Part shown: positions 1-12,853 of the stretch, piece by piece
Position numbering within the stretch: the first letter of the stretch is position 1
How the letters are laid out: every line of letters starts with the position of its first letter
DNA from: Siphonodentalium dalli
Taxonomy: Eukaryota; Mollusca; Scaphopoda; Gadilida; Siphonodentaliidae
Assembly: GCA_032622095.1 (NCBI GenBank)
Contig: CP136063.1
Location: 269,075,426 to 269,139,425, forward strand
DNA length: 64,000 nt
Direction: 5' to 3'
Notes under the pieces: model-generated
Databases searched by the model: none
The model's input: the letters and a program-made list of their open reading frames with translations, nothing else
Told to the model about the DNA's origin: nothing
Made by a program: the position numbers and the translations under genes

Positions 1-1130
1 ACTAAATGCATGCAGTGAGATGCACCATGCTATACCATGCATGTGTATTATGCAGATTATAATCAACATACTGCACTATGTGTGACATGGAGTGCTGCAT
101 ATTCATATGGGTACTACTACTGGACATTTTATGATATGTACCATCAGCGGATCAACCCTTAATATGGATAGATACACATACACCGGGTAGGATTGTTACC
201 GGTATATATATATGCTTGTGATATCAATGTATTTGTATTGGAAATGTGATAAACCGATCACTCATTATTCAAGTTAATTTAAACTATTGGTGTTAATTAA
301 TATTAGTACATTATATAATTATTGTTGATGATAGTGCACCTAACAATAATTATTATGACTGTAAAATACATGTAAACTCTCAACTCATAATCGAATCGAT
401 ATCAGCCAGATAGTAAATCGTATTTAATCTAGGTCGCAGACCTACTGACCAACACAGTCACAGTCAAATTGAGTCAATACCCAAAAGCAATAACACATTG
501 TGATCGCGAAATATTGACAGCGATACAGGAGAAATCATATCCAACGGTAATTCCAGCTGCACTCACTGAGTGAATAGAATCATTATGCCCAATTATATGA
601 AGAATATCGCGGACAACAGTTAATTAACAGACTGGCATATCATTCACACCTGTTTATAGACGATTAACGTAATTAAATACACAATTACCGCTGTACTTCG
701 AACTCAACTCGATTCATGATCCATTTCGGAATTCGCGTAGAAAAACGTACTGTGAAATTTTCGTACCAAAAAAACTAAATTGTTAGTGTTATCTTGAAAT
801 CCCCATTCCACCGGAGACATGTATATAGTTTGTGTATATATCTTCATATCCTTTTGTAAATATCACTCTGTATTTCTCAATATTCATTTGTAATTATGAG
901 AATAAAGCATCAATCAGTCGGAAAATCTTCCCCAGGTAGCCCTAATTGTACACACACACAAACAGCATTCTCTCTTGTTCGCTTCCTTATATAAAATGGC
1001 CTGTAAATTCACTCCAAAATGTTCCATTTCTCAGCCGACTTTCAGTTTCTGATCACTTCTTAGTGGTTCCATTTCTCAGCTGATTCACAAATTATCTATT
1101 GCTATTCTACAGCCCAATTCGTGTCACATC
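1..1130. other. Intergenic DNA, no gene seen
   Basis: AT-rich sequence without a credible reading frame or RNA gene. A short CA-rich run lies near 950-962. The segment around 1048-1087 is partly complementary to 4604-4643 on the far side of the LINE, with CTAAGAAGTGATC shared. Confidence 0.5.
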
Positions 1131-3195
1131 TATCTCTATCTATCTATAGGTTTCTCCTAACCTTCATTATGCTGAAGTTTTAAAGGAGGCGCATGAGGTG
1201 TAACTATACAATTTTTGTGCAATATTTTTGGTGAATTTTGGATTATATTTAAAAACATGATAAGACTCAGATTTGGTACAGGTTGGTTATGGGAGTTTAA
1301 AGTGGTCGCTATAGAGAGTAGATTTGAATTTGTCCAGGTCTGTGAGGGTAGCAATAGAAGGGTCGAGAGAATTCCATGCAAGGATAGTGCGAGGGTAGAA
1401 TGAGGTGCGGATGTATTTGGGTCCAGTATAAAAGAACACGAATTTATGACCTCTCGATGTTGTGAGGGGAGCGGTGTCTCGTATGTTGACAATGTTGTTT
1501 TTTATTTTATAGAACACGACAAGTGATTGGTCAAACGCCGCTGTTCTAGAGTAGGCCATTGCAGCTGTCTTGGTATATCGGAGGCACTGCTTGGGTAGTT
1601 GTAGATGTTCATTGTGTACCGGGCTGCTCTGTGTTGGACCATTTCTATTTGGTCTCTTAGGTATGCTTGCCATGGATGCCATATGGTTGAGCAATATTCC
1701 AGTTTAGGGCGGACATATGTTTTATAGGCTAGTTCTTTTGTTTTGTGGTTATTTGTCCTGATGTTTCTTCTGATGAACCTCAATGAGGCATTGGCTTTGT
1801 TTGTGATGTTGTTTATGTGAGAATTCCATGACATATCTTTAGAGATGGTTATTCCTAGATATTTTGCCTTTTCTGTGCTATTTAGTTTCTGATGGTGGAG
1901 ATAGTAGTAATGGATTATAGGTTCCTTTTTCCTATGTATGTGGATTATTTCACATTTGTCAGTATTGAATGCCATTTGCCAATCATCTTCCCACTTTTCG
2001 AGTTTGATCAGGTCTTGTTGGATCGTGTTGCAGTCTGAGGGTGAGGATATTGTACAGTAGACTATGGTGTCATCTGCAAAGAGGCGGGAGTGACTTGATA
2101 GAGAGGACGGGAGGTCATTTATGTAGATGAGACAGAGACAGGACCCAAGGACATAGCCTTGTGGAACCCCAGAAAGTACCGGACGAGCGGATGATTCTTG
2201 GCCATTGACAACAACTATTTGTGATCTGTTGGATAGAAAGTCTTTAATCCAGTTTACAGCTGTGTTGTTTATGCCGATACGCCTGAGTTTTAGGATTAGC
2301 CTTTGGTGGTCAACTTTGTCGAAAGCTTTTGAAAAGTCCATAACTGCGACATCGGTCTGCTTGCCTTTGGTCATATTTTCAAAAATTTCTTGTGTGAAGG
2401 CAATGAGCTGGGTTTCACAACTCAGTTTTGAGCGGAAGCCATGTTGGTTATATGCTAGGAGCTGTTTTGAGTCTAGGTACGACATGATTTTGGAGACAAT
2501 AATGTGTTCGATCTGCTTGCTGAGGATACAAGTCGGGGATATATGCCGGTAGTTAGCAGGTTTAGATTTGGAGCCTTTTTTGAAGATAGGAGAGACTATG
2601 GCTTTCTTCCAGTCTGATAGTACATGGCCAGTGCGGAGCGAAATTGAGAAGAGATCTGCAATGACGGGGGCTATTGCTTTGTGGACAATTTTCAGCAGGT
2701 GAGGGGAGATGTTGTCAACCCCGAAGGCTTTGTTTGGTTTGAGCTTTGCCAGCATTTTTGAGACGCCATCAGTTGATACTTCAATTTCACTCATTGAGCC
2801 AGTTGGAGGGTTTGTGATCAAGGAGTTGGCTTCACAGATGTGAGAGAGTTTAAGGGGTTTAGGGGTAGAGAAAGCTGAGTAGAATTGGTTGTTTAGGGCC
2901 TCGGCCTGATCTTTAGGGTGTGTTTTCATCATCTCATTTACTTTGAGGGGGACACTCCGATGTTTTAACTTTTTTGTCTTTTGATGAATGACCAGAATTT
3001 CTTGCCGGGCCTGCTTGACTGATTGGAAAGGGTGTTAGGCTTTGTGTCATGCATAGGATTTAGCTGGAGGTTATCATCATTAATGATGCTCTCTATGTGG
3101 CTCCAGTAGGCTCGCCTTGAGAGTTGTTGAGTGAGGCGTTTGAGAGAGCAGTATATTTTCTGGATTTGCTGCTTTGTTTTTTTTACGGCGCTAGT
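1131..3195 (-). mobile_element. 5'-truncated non-LTR retrotransposon (LINE, CR1/Jockey-like)
   Basis: The minus strand carries the C-terminal two thirds of a LINE ORF2: a pre-RT segment (2933-3195, with translated motifs YWSHIESII and KKFWSF), the reverse transcriptase, and the C-terminal tail ending near 1287. The 3' untranslated part is short and ends in a TAGA-type tetranucleotide microsatellite at 1131-1150, as is common for LINE 3' ends primed on short repeats. No apurinic endonuclease domain is present upstream of 3195, so the copy is 5'-truncated, the usual outcome of incomplete target-primed reverse transcription. Two frameshifts show it is dead. The clade call rests on overall motif spacing and is not certain. 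Confidence 0.85.
1287..2932 (-). pseudogene. LINE reverse transcriptase, frameshifted
   Basis: The main open frame (1502-2932, 476 codons) contains the RT fingers and palm in order. KLKPNKAFGVDNISP is near residue 64, DWKKAIVSPIFKKG near 107, and QHGFRS near 163. The catalytic aspartate motif DFSKAFDKVDH is at 199-209, SGVPQGYVLG at 254-263, the catalytic FADD at 285-288 and KYLG at 357-360. The thumb/C-terminal segment with LEYCSTIWHPW and TLEQRR follows. Near 1510 the frame breaks and the tail (FYKIKNNIVNIRD onward) continues in a second frame to 1287. A second break lies in an A-run near 2970, upstream of the first methionine. The tyrosine in GVPQGY replaces the serine normally found in this motif. 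Both catalytic aspartates remain, but the frameshifts and missing 5' half make this a non-functional copy. Confidence 0.88.
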
Positions 3196-3329
3196 TACTT
3201 TTTATGATTTCCTACGACTACTAGGATCTTCAGCAATAGCATACGTAACATTTGATACATATATAAGCCGATATTCCCGGTCTAGTTGTCAATTGAATTG
3301 CGATTACAACAGTACAACATGTAGCCCGT
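3196..3329. other. Unassigned spacer between LINE and satellite
   Basis: Short AT-rich segment between the truncation point of the LINE and the first satellite monomer. Nothing recognised. Confidence 0.4.
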
Positions 3330-4150
3330 GCTAATGCATTGAATTTTGAAATCAAAGATGGCCGCTGGCGTCCATGTTTTTTGTCCGATGACCCCAAAAT
3401 GACCCTTTCCCATCTACATTCCAATTTCAACAGCCATGAGCAATTTCATGATGATCAGACTAAAGGTACGACCCGTAGCCCTTGCTAAAGGATTTAGTCA
3501 TACAAAGAGTAAAATCCAAGATGGCTGCTGGTGGCCATGTTTTTTTGCCGAATGACCCCAAAATGACTCGTTGCCATCTACATGTCAATATTAACATCCG
3601 TGACAAATTATATGATGATCAGACTAAAGGTACGACCTGTAGCCTGTGCTTAAGGATTTAGTCATACAAAGAGTAAAATCCAAGATGGCTGCTGGCGGCC
3701 ATGTTTTTGGGCCGAATGACCCAAAATTACTCGTTCCCATTTACTTGTCAATATTAACATCCATGACAAATTTCATGATGATCAGACGAACAGTACGACC
3801 TGTAGCCGGTGCTAATGGATTGGATTTTGAAATCAAAGATGGCCGTTGGTGGCCTTGTTTTTTGTCTGAATGACCCCAAGATAACTCGTTCCCATCTACA
3901 TGTCATTATTAACATCCATGTCAAATTTCATGATGATCAGACTAAAGGTACGACCTGTAGCCCGTGCTAAAGGATTTAGTCATGCAAAGAGTAAAATCCA
4001 AGATGGCTGCTGGCAGCCATGTTTTTTTGGCCGAATGACCTCAAAATGACTCGTTCCCATCTATATGTCATTGTTAACATCCATGACAAATTTTATGTTG
4101 ATCAGACCAAAGGTACGACCTGTAACCCGTGCTAAAGGATTTAGTCATGA
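3330..4150 (-). repeat. Satellite S, about 5 monomers of ~160 bp
   Basis: Diverged tandem monomers carry the landmarks AAATCCAAGATGGCTGCTGG, GGCCATGTTTTT, ATGACCCCAAAATGACTCG and CATGACAAATTTCATGATG. The same family fills 16080-18740 and 38860-42170 in the opposite orientation, so these monomers are its reverse complement. Monomers differ by scattered substitutions, so this is an old array. Short frames inside it have no coding meaning. Confidence 0.85.
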
Positions 4151-5119
4151 AATCACTAAGACGCGGACCGTACCTGATTTCCAGGTCTACGATGTGGAAC
4201 CATGGATACTAAGAAGTGGAACCCACGTGTTAACCAGAAAATTGGCTATATAGCATATATCATTGTAACATGTGACAACATAACACCCATAAATCATTAC
4301 TTGACGTTCTTGTGTAGTATTATTTCACATGGCGTGGTCGCGAAACTATTTTATCTTAGAAAAAATAACGATTTTGTCAGTCAACTGCGCAAAATGGTGT
4401 GAATTGTTGGTGATCAATGTTTCTTTTAGTGTAAACAAATATATTTGTCATACCAATTTCAGTACATTAGCGTTTTGTGTTAACCGTAGCTAATAACTGC
4501 AAACGCCAGCCGGTCAAATTGTGATATATTGTGATAAAACTTACCATTTTTTGGACAACACCCTCCATTTTTCTCAAAAATCGACTATGACTGTCAACAA
4601 AAATCAGCTAAGAAATGTCACATAAAACTGCTAAGAAGTGATCTTATAGGAGCAGTTGAGCACCAGTGTGATCAGCGATACAATGTGAATTTGCGAAACA
4701 TGATCAACAATACGATACATGTCACTGTACACTAAATATCAGAACCAACATGTACTGGAGATGGAGATGGAGTTCATGTTAAGCTAAAATGCAGTTGTAT
4801 ACATGTACATGTAGTTATCTACATGTACATGTTAGATGAGTCAAATACACATACATGTACATATAATTAAGGATGTGCCATATCCATGAATTTTCAAACA
4901 ATCTCAATTTATAAAAGTTAAACAAAATTGTCATGTACCATACCAGTACATGTACATTGTAGGTCACTAGCTAGTTTGAAGGGAGGTATTTGCAAAAGAA
5001 CATTGCATTATCCATCATTATATACATGTAGCGTATTCAGAGGCAGACTGGGCAAACAACCGGCCCGGGAAATGAATATATTACCGGCCCATCTGCAACG
5101 CCCCCCCTCCTGGAATCAG
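4151..5119. other. Intergenic DNA with ACATGTACATGT palindromes
   Basis: No gene seen. The stretch around 4798-4862 is dense in overlapping TACATGTA palindromes, a simple-sequence style also seen near 7604-7634 and 9205-9245. 4604-4643 is the partner of the inverted similarity at 1048-1087. Confidence 0.5.
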
Positions 5120-5255
5120 AAATTCAGAATCTGTTCAGGGGATGTCCACCTTGGGGAAACTCCAACTGCACCCCCTTGAATCAGAATCTGTTCAGGGGGT
5201 GTCCACCTTGGGAAATTCCAACTGCACCACCCCCCCCCCCTTGAATCAGAATCAG
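5120..5255. repeat. Short tandem duplication, ~57-66 bp unit
   Basis: Two full copies and the start of a third copy of a unit containing TCAGAATCTGTTCAGG, TGTCCACCTTGG and TCCAACTGCAC. Each unit ends in a C-run of growing length, the longest around 5226-5240. Confidence 0.75.
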
Positions 5256-5589
5256 ACCAAATACATGTTTTTGCATAATTCCATTTGGAGCCCCTTGCAC
5301 CTCAGTGCTCTGGCCTAATATCATATATTTCATAAACCATGGTTCTATATATTGCCTGTATGAGACCATTCAGTTATTTTTACCTGAAAAATTGCATAAA
5401 TTATAACATCTATCGGTCTAACTCCAGACAAATGCACACGGCTACGGACAAGAGACCAGGACACATCGGGCTGTCCATGGTTTTTCGGCCCGGGGTGAGA
5501 AAATTTTAAAAACTGTAGGGGAAACCCGTGCAAAGTAGACTGCCCGGGCAAAGCCGATCACCTTTATTATACCCCCTTTTAAGAAAAAA

Positions 5590-6690
5590 GGTGGATATAC
5601 TGTTTTGCACATGTCCGTCGTCTGTGTGTACCATACATACGTCCGTCCTATGTCTGTTCATGTCATAACTTGAACAGAAGTGCTCGGATCTCAATGAAAT
5701 TAGGTTTGGATGTTCACTACTATGAGCACATTAAATGGAGGGTTTCATCGTTTTGTTCGGATTTTCCATTCTAGAGTTATTCATCTTTGTTTATCTGGAA
5801 TAGTGGCTTTTTTGGTACGTCTGGTGTCTGTTCATATCGTAACTTCAACAGTTGTGGTGGGATCTCAACCAAATTTGGTGTGGATGTTCACAACTACCCT
5901 GTATGAGGACATTAAATAGAGGGTTCCATTGTTTTGTTCGGATTTTCCATTCTAGAGTTATTCATCTTTGTTTACTAGTATCTTGAAATGTTGGATTTTT
6001 TGTCCGCCTGGTGTCTGTTCATGTCATAACTTGAACAGTAGTGCTCGGATCTCAATGAAATTGTGTATGGATGTTCACTACTATCAGGGCATTCAATAGA
6101 GTGTTCCATCGTTTTGTTCGGATTTTCCATTCTAGAGTTATTCATCTTTGTTTATCTGGAAATGTTGGCTTTTTGGTCTGTCTGGTGTCTATTCATGTCG
6201 TAATTTCAATAGTTGTGCTGGGATCTCAATGAAATTTGGTATGAACGTTTACAACTATGAGGACATTAAAAAGATGGTTCCATCGTTTTGTTCGGATTTT
6301 CCATTCTAGAGTTATACATCTTTGTTCATCTGGAAATGATGGATTATTGGTCCGTCTGGTGTCTGTTCATGTCGTAACTTCAACAGTTCTGGTGGGATCT
6401 CAATGGAATTTGGTATGGATGTTCACTGCTATGAGGACATTCAACAGGGGGTTCCATTGTTCTGTTCCGCATTCCATTATAGAGTTATTCATCTTTGTTT
6501 ATCTGGAAATGTTGGCTGTTTGGTCCATCCGATGTCTGTTCAGCTCATAACTTGAACAGTAATGTTCGTATCTCAATGAAATTTTGTATGGATGTTCACC
6601 AATATGAGGACATTTACATGTAGTGGCACATTCAAATGTTTGTTTTGGTTTTTTGTTCCATAGTTATTCATCTTTGTTTAAGTTATGATG
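5590..6690. repeat. Tandem repeat family T, ~180 bp unit, about 6 copies
   Basis: Successive copies of TTTTCCATTCTAGAGTTAT start near 5761, 5943, 6123, 6296 and 6471, giving spacings of 173-182 bp. Each unit also has GTCTGTTCATGTCGTAACTT, ATCTCAATGAAATTTGG and ATGGATGTTCAC. The array is diverged and the last unit degenerate. Part of the core resembles the core of satellite S. Confidence 0.85.
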
Positions 6691-6734
6691 AGTGGGCTAA
6701 AACCATGCCTCGTGTTCCCCATTTATCGTTTCAT

Positions 6735-9681
6735 TAACGAATGGAATATAACCAAATGCACAAAAACGCAATAAGAACGCGACTGTACTTCGGCGTGTCA
6801 TTTTTATGCGAAGTTTTTGATGCGTCCGAACCTGAACCAAATTTGTCCGAACCTGAACGAAAATTGTGTCTGAACGTGAACAAAATCATCACGAATGTTG
6901 CGAATCCGAACCTGAACATTTTGAAATTTTCAAAGGTCGTTTTTCAGAGTTAGACAATAAAAATATCGCCGGTTTTGCATTCCGAAGATGTGTGGTGACA
7001 TAATCTACCCACAACAATACATAAATTTGAGGATGCATGAGCCCAGGGCCAGAAAAATACGAAAAAGCGAACATTTCGCCGCCTCGATAAAATTTCTAAA
7101 AATTATGACGACTTGACACGCCAACTACAACAATTCACATGCCTGTCATGCGAAAGGCGTGTTACGTATGTGTTGGGCATACAACTACATAACTGTTTCA
7201 AGGTGTATCACCAAAACATGTCGTTGATTGCTGCTTGGAGACAATATATACATTTACCGTTTATCTGATTTAGTTGGCGCCGCCATCTTGGAATGTCCGA
7301 ACCTAAACGGGTATCCGACAGTGGTACTTGAGAAGTTGAGAGAACATTGATGCATTTGCAGGTGTTGCTCTTATGCACATGCCCATCTTCAGAACTTCTA
7401 TTATTTCCCATATTGCGATAAATATGATGCAATACGATACATGTATTATTTGAAATGTACATGTATAGCGGTACACTGGATTCACGATGAATCTTTACTG
7501 GCCGACAGTTTAGTAATGTACCGGTAGTACGGTAGATCTGTTATTGATCAATCTGATGTAATTAGCCTCTTGGCACATTAGTTATTTTTATAAAATCTTA
7601 CTGCTACATGTACATGTACATGTACTGTACATGTGTATGTGTGCAAATATTGTATTGTTCCGAATTTAGTCAAGCGATCAGATGGCATCTTTCAAATAGT
7701 TCAGTGTTTGAGTGACTGACATTACATGAAAATATAAAGGCAAAATGCATTTAATATATTTTATTCCAATATACGGCACAGTAATATGACAACTTATGTT
7801 ATTGTGACTGACATTACACAAACCTTTCGAAGATACATGGCAACTGGATTTCAAATTTAATTTATAGAAGTGAATATATATATGCATTGCTGATTTGTCT
7901 TACATACATGTACATGGTACACTGACTTATTAACTCTCTTGATAAAATTACTATTTCTGCACAAACATAAAAAAATATTTGGTGTCACGCTTGTACTGTA
8001 ACAATCTGCTGATCTCAGTGATCTGTTTTCAAACAAAGACAAAAAAATTTGTTCAATTGTATCCAATGAACCTTATTTGTTCAAGTTATCAAGGGCGGAT
8101 CTTGCGCTTAATATTGCTAACATACAACATGTACATGCATATATATACATAGCGGTTTACTGAATCTGACTCAAGTACAGTTATTTCAACTGTGGATGAA
8201 TGCATATCCATGCAAGGGCGAAAACAACATCCTGTGATGTGTGCGCGCCCCACGTGGACTCTTTTCGCCATGCAGAGCACAATAATTCTGTTGACATTTT
8301 GTTTCTGGGCGTCAAGGTTTAGGCAGCCAAAGTTTTTCTATTAACATAGATATAGCAATTCTAACTGTGGTGTCAAATTTGTCAGCACAAATGCATGTTT
8401 TGAAGCCATGATTGAATTGAAATATGTATCCAATGCATATGGTCCACCCGGTGGCCCCGGGCCCATTTATTGCACACATTGAACTACTAGTAGCTGTAAG
8501 CATGTAGCTGCATAATTATATTAGCTGACCAATTACATGTAGTAGTATTTTGAACACATACATGTACGTATGTACATTTGTACCGGTAATGTTGACACTG
8601 CCATATATTTTGAGGACATACTAGTATCACTGGTGTGAAGCCACAGGACAGTTAATCCGCATGCACGACTCTCCATATAGCATACCGTATGGCCATGTTT
8701 ATAGAGTACACTTGTGTGATGTACCCAGTCCTGGTGCAGCATTGGGTAGATTTTTTATCGCATTCCCTACCAATTACATGTATTTTCATTGTAAATTGTA
8801 AATTGCATTGGAAATTGATATGCGAATACATTTAAAATCTAGTCTTGATTGACAGCTGTCTTGTTTCAATAGACGTCTGATAACAGCTGCGGTCATCTTG
8901 ATATAAGATTAAGCTGAATAAGCTCCACCCCTCGACCCGCGGTTTTTTAGGATGACATTAACTAACACGAACACTGACATGCGTGTTGATAGCACGTTTT
9001 TCGTAAACAATGGAAATAAATTGAAAATCATGATTAACTCTACTTGAAAACGAAATGATTCAAGGCTAAATCATAAGATTTAACCTCATTGAGTAAGAGC
9101 ACAAGAAACGAGAGTCTGCGCGCTCCGTATATCAAGATAAATCGACCGAATTGATAGATGCACGATATTGGGCAATAAACTGATTAATCACAAAATCTAC
9201 ATACATGTATACATGTACATGTAATGATAGGCCTATATACATGTATATATATATCTGTTGATTCGGTACGGTATTTAACCTACTAGTCATATTTATAGCT
9301 CTGTTAGTTGGGTTGTATGTGCACCGTTGGAAGGTATTTAATATCCTAAATATGTTAATGTTCTTGGGGTTAATGTTATTTCACAGTGTCTGTATCGTCC
9401 AGATGATCCATTCAATTATTGTCCTCACAGTCTTGAAAAAATGCATATTTCAATTGAGACGTATTTGCTCTTATTGCATAAATTATCAAATAAAAACAAA
9501 TATACATTGGGTCATAAAATTAATTATGAGCATTGAGCAGAGCCTGGTTGAAATGCTACGGTGTGGCGATTCATGCTCGTCTGCGAGCTACTGTCAGTAC
9601 TGATGCCATATATGCATGGTTCTATTAATGGTTTGTATTTTGATGAGGTAAACTGCTCGTAACCTCCATTGTAGACAATTT
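6735..9681. other. Nearly 3 kb without recognisable genes
   Basis: Only small features are visible: four variants of TCCGAACCTGAAC between 6827 and 6921 with a further variant near 7296, ACATGTACATGT repeats at 7604-7634 and 9205-9245, and many short frames without similarity I can name. Exons of an unrecognised gene cannot be excluded by eye, but nothing supports one. Confidence 0.4.
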
Positions 9682-12078
9682 CACACCAGGTTCTATTCAT
9701 AAACAAATTAAAAATTTGGCATAAAGAACTGTATTAAACAAATGTCTGTGCGAATGACTGGATCATTGACGACTCAGGCAGACATATACTGGGTAATCCT
9801 TTTGACAGCGTGTTCTGGGCCACAAACAATAGATATACATGTAACAAAACTTCAAAAAATGATATCTGGTCACACTGAGCGTTGATGGGTAGGTTCCTCG
9901 ACTCGAATCAATTATTTGTTACACCCGAAGCCAAAGAAATAGTAATTTACGACGGTCTGATCAGATTGAGTACCTACCTTTAATGTTACACATATCTGCT
10001 GCACACATAACCACACATAGCAGCATTGGGTGCGTTTTCAACGCTGATATAACAGCTTTAAACGCCAATAACCTTACATGTATATTTAGTACCCACTGGT
10101 GAGTGTTATTGACAATATATTGTGCATCTTAAAGGCATACCGGTACATGTAATCTGGTTTTATTGTTTAATAGCATTACTATTGGCAGTTAATAATGTGA
10201 TTGTGTTTAGTAGATTTTTTTGAATTTGTTGGTTGCATGGTTTGGTTTTCAAATTTTTAAAAACTTGAAAGCTCTGTATCAGTCTATGAGAACAAAATAA
10301 TTGTTCATAACACTTTTAGAACTGTAGGTCTAGTTTGTTTTATTTATATATTAATGGAAAGCTTTTTCGACATTGATTTCAATTGATTACAAATGTAAAT
10401 AGAAATATTAAAGGGGCACACCAGGTTTGATATATTTTTCTTGTACTCTACATGAGATAAAAAGTTTATGTGTACCGGTACCTACATGTATCCCATAGTA
10501 TGGTACACTTAGTGTCAATGTTTGGCCACTCGTCGTTCGTCCTTCCATCTGTACCGGGTACGTCTGTCTGTCCCTCCGTAGACACTTTAGGCATAATGCG
10601 ATAACTCTAACATTTTCTATTTGATTGAAACCAAATTTTGTACAGTATATATATAGGTTTCACATCCCAAAATACAGTTCGAGTTCGAATATGGGTTTGA
10701 TCCAAGATTTTGTTTACAGAGTTATGGCCCTTTTTACTTAGAATTCACGCATGCTGCCAAAACTCCCACATTTTTTTTATCTGATTGACAACAAATTTGA
10801 TATGTGAGATTGTCAGCCCAAAATACAGATCAAGTTCGAATATGGGTTTGATCCGGTTTATTTTAAAGGAGTTATGACCCCTTTTTTTAATTCCAAATTT
10901 TAATTTTAAAACAAATGTTTATCTTGAATTTCCTCGGCTCAATTTAACAGGCAAAACATATTAAAAAACTTTATATAATAACAAAATTATTTAATTAAAC
11001 AAAAATTGTCATTGACACTAATTTGTTTTAATTGTATATCATTAATTAGGTGTGATGTCCTGTTTTGAAAATAGGCAGATTTTATTGCAATAGTTGCATG
11101 TAATATAATGATATCAATATCCAATATCCAGACTATATGAGTGTACCTTTAATATATGTCATTCCAAGCGAAATCTGTTATTAATTGAGTGATGACATAT
11201 GTTACAAAGCTCTAGGCGGTGGTTGTATGAAGGTAAAGATAAACAACCTGCTGGCTGGATAATTATTTATCCTATCTGTCAAATTGATTAATGGCTAAAC
11301 CATTGGATCTCACAGTGAGGGTCCTTGTATGAATAGGGACAGAGTTATGAGATTTAAAACGACTCACCCCACCCCAAATACTTTAACCCCTTATTAAGAC
11401 AAACTATATAATATGAGCTTTTGATTTTATATTTAAGTACTGATATATGTATTACTGTGATAATATCTTTGACCAATTATCAGTTATAGCTAATCGCTAT
11501 CGCCAAGGTATGGGTTAAACATCTGCCAATCGTGATCGGCCTCTCGTTGTATATTTGGTTCACATAGGGGCAGAAATATGAGATTTACCCATATGTACTG
11601 TATGATAACTGTTAACCTTGTGGTTGATTTATGAGCTGGGTTTGAACCACATAATTGGTGGGAGGGTTTCTGGGATTTACCCCCCTAACTTTGGTATTCA
11701 GTGGAAAATATGTTGTAACTAGACCAACAAATGGCCACATTTAGAATAATTCTAACTTTATGACTTGAAGTACCAGTTGTAAAATTATTCAATCATGTGA
11801 GATTGAAGCCACATGGACATCCATGTTGGTCGGTTGATAGAGGTTTATCGTCGTTTCAGCTGCTATGCCATATCACAACATCAGTTTTACTGGTTGAATG
11901 ACCACACTAAAAGTTAATTGCCCCACCCCACCAAACGGGCACCCATGTTAGTCAGCTTTGGTTAGTTAATTAAGCTAGCTTATGTTCATATTAACATTTA
12001 GTATGCTACATGTAGATTAAACAAATTGAAAAATAATTACAATTGAAGAAAATTAATTGATGGCCTTATGAATCCTTT
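9682..12078. repeat. Duplicated block A, first copy
   Basis: This 2.4 kb is nearly identical, in the same orientation, to 30354-32754. It contains no gene I recognise. Internally it has two diverged copies of a ~120 bp element (about 10612-10730 and 10770-10880) sharing TCGAATATGGGTTTGATCC and a GAGTTATG(G/A)CCC end, reminiscent of the degenerate repeats at 5.6-6.7 kb. Differences from the second copy are scattered single bases and small indels in homopolymers. Confidence 0.9.
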
Positions 12079-12853
12079 GTGTGACCCACATTATGTGAGT
12101 AGAGGGGGGTGCCCTATAGCAGAAGATTCCACAATTAGAGGTACCATGTCTTACCCACCGGAAGCTGACATAAGCTAATGATAGGTAGAGCACTCTGCTG
12201 TATAGGCAGTTTCTGATATAGTCATAAAGAGTAGGAAAATAAAAGATAGCAGAAACCCAGAGAACACATACAAATTTCGTGTTATGATTTATATTTCATA
12301 ATAATATTTAATTTAATCATTGTATGATCAACGTTATGTGAAAAAGAAATAATCAAAAAAGCGAGGCCCCCTGGTCATTTCTGTAAATTTAGTACCCGTG
12401 AGGTCTCCATGTCGTTACTGTACATTTATTAACCACGAGTTTCCCAGTCCGGAGCCCCCGTCTTTGTAAAATAATTGCGCTTAACATGTATATGCATATG
12501 TAAACCATAATATTTATATACTTATTAAAAGATACCAACACTGAAAATTTTCAATTATCGAATTATCCACACACTATCGTGACAGGTTATTTCGTTTACT
12601 TGATCAAGGGAGGTCCCGTTGTTTGATCATCGGCAACCATAATTCCGTATTAAAATAAATAATAGATAAACAAATCCTCATGCAACAAAGCAGCCCAGTG
12701 CAAAGGCCAAACATGCAGCAAACATCACACGACAACATGTCCATCCTACACTTGTCATGATAATTGATATATAGGGCTGATAGTAAGTAATTAATTTACA
12801 AACCTATACACATGACATGGTGAACGCTCTTTATGTAGAGTATATAACAGTTA
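12079..12853. repeat. Block B: fragment of repeat unit E between A and C
   Basis: Matches E1 (23290 onward to about 24075) and E2 (about 27275-28060) almost base for base, with an 8-bp indel near 12723 and a few substitutions. The left joint shares CTTT with both parents and the right joint shares TTA, so both look like microhomology joints. The second large copy has 2.3 kb of unrelated DNA at this place. Confidence 0.88.
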
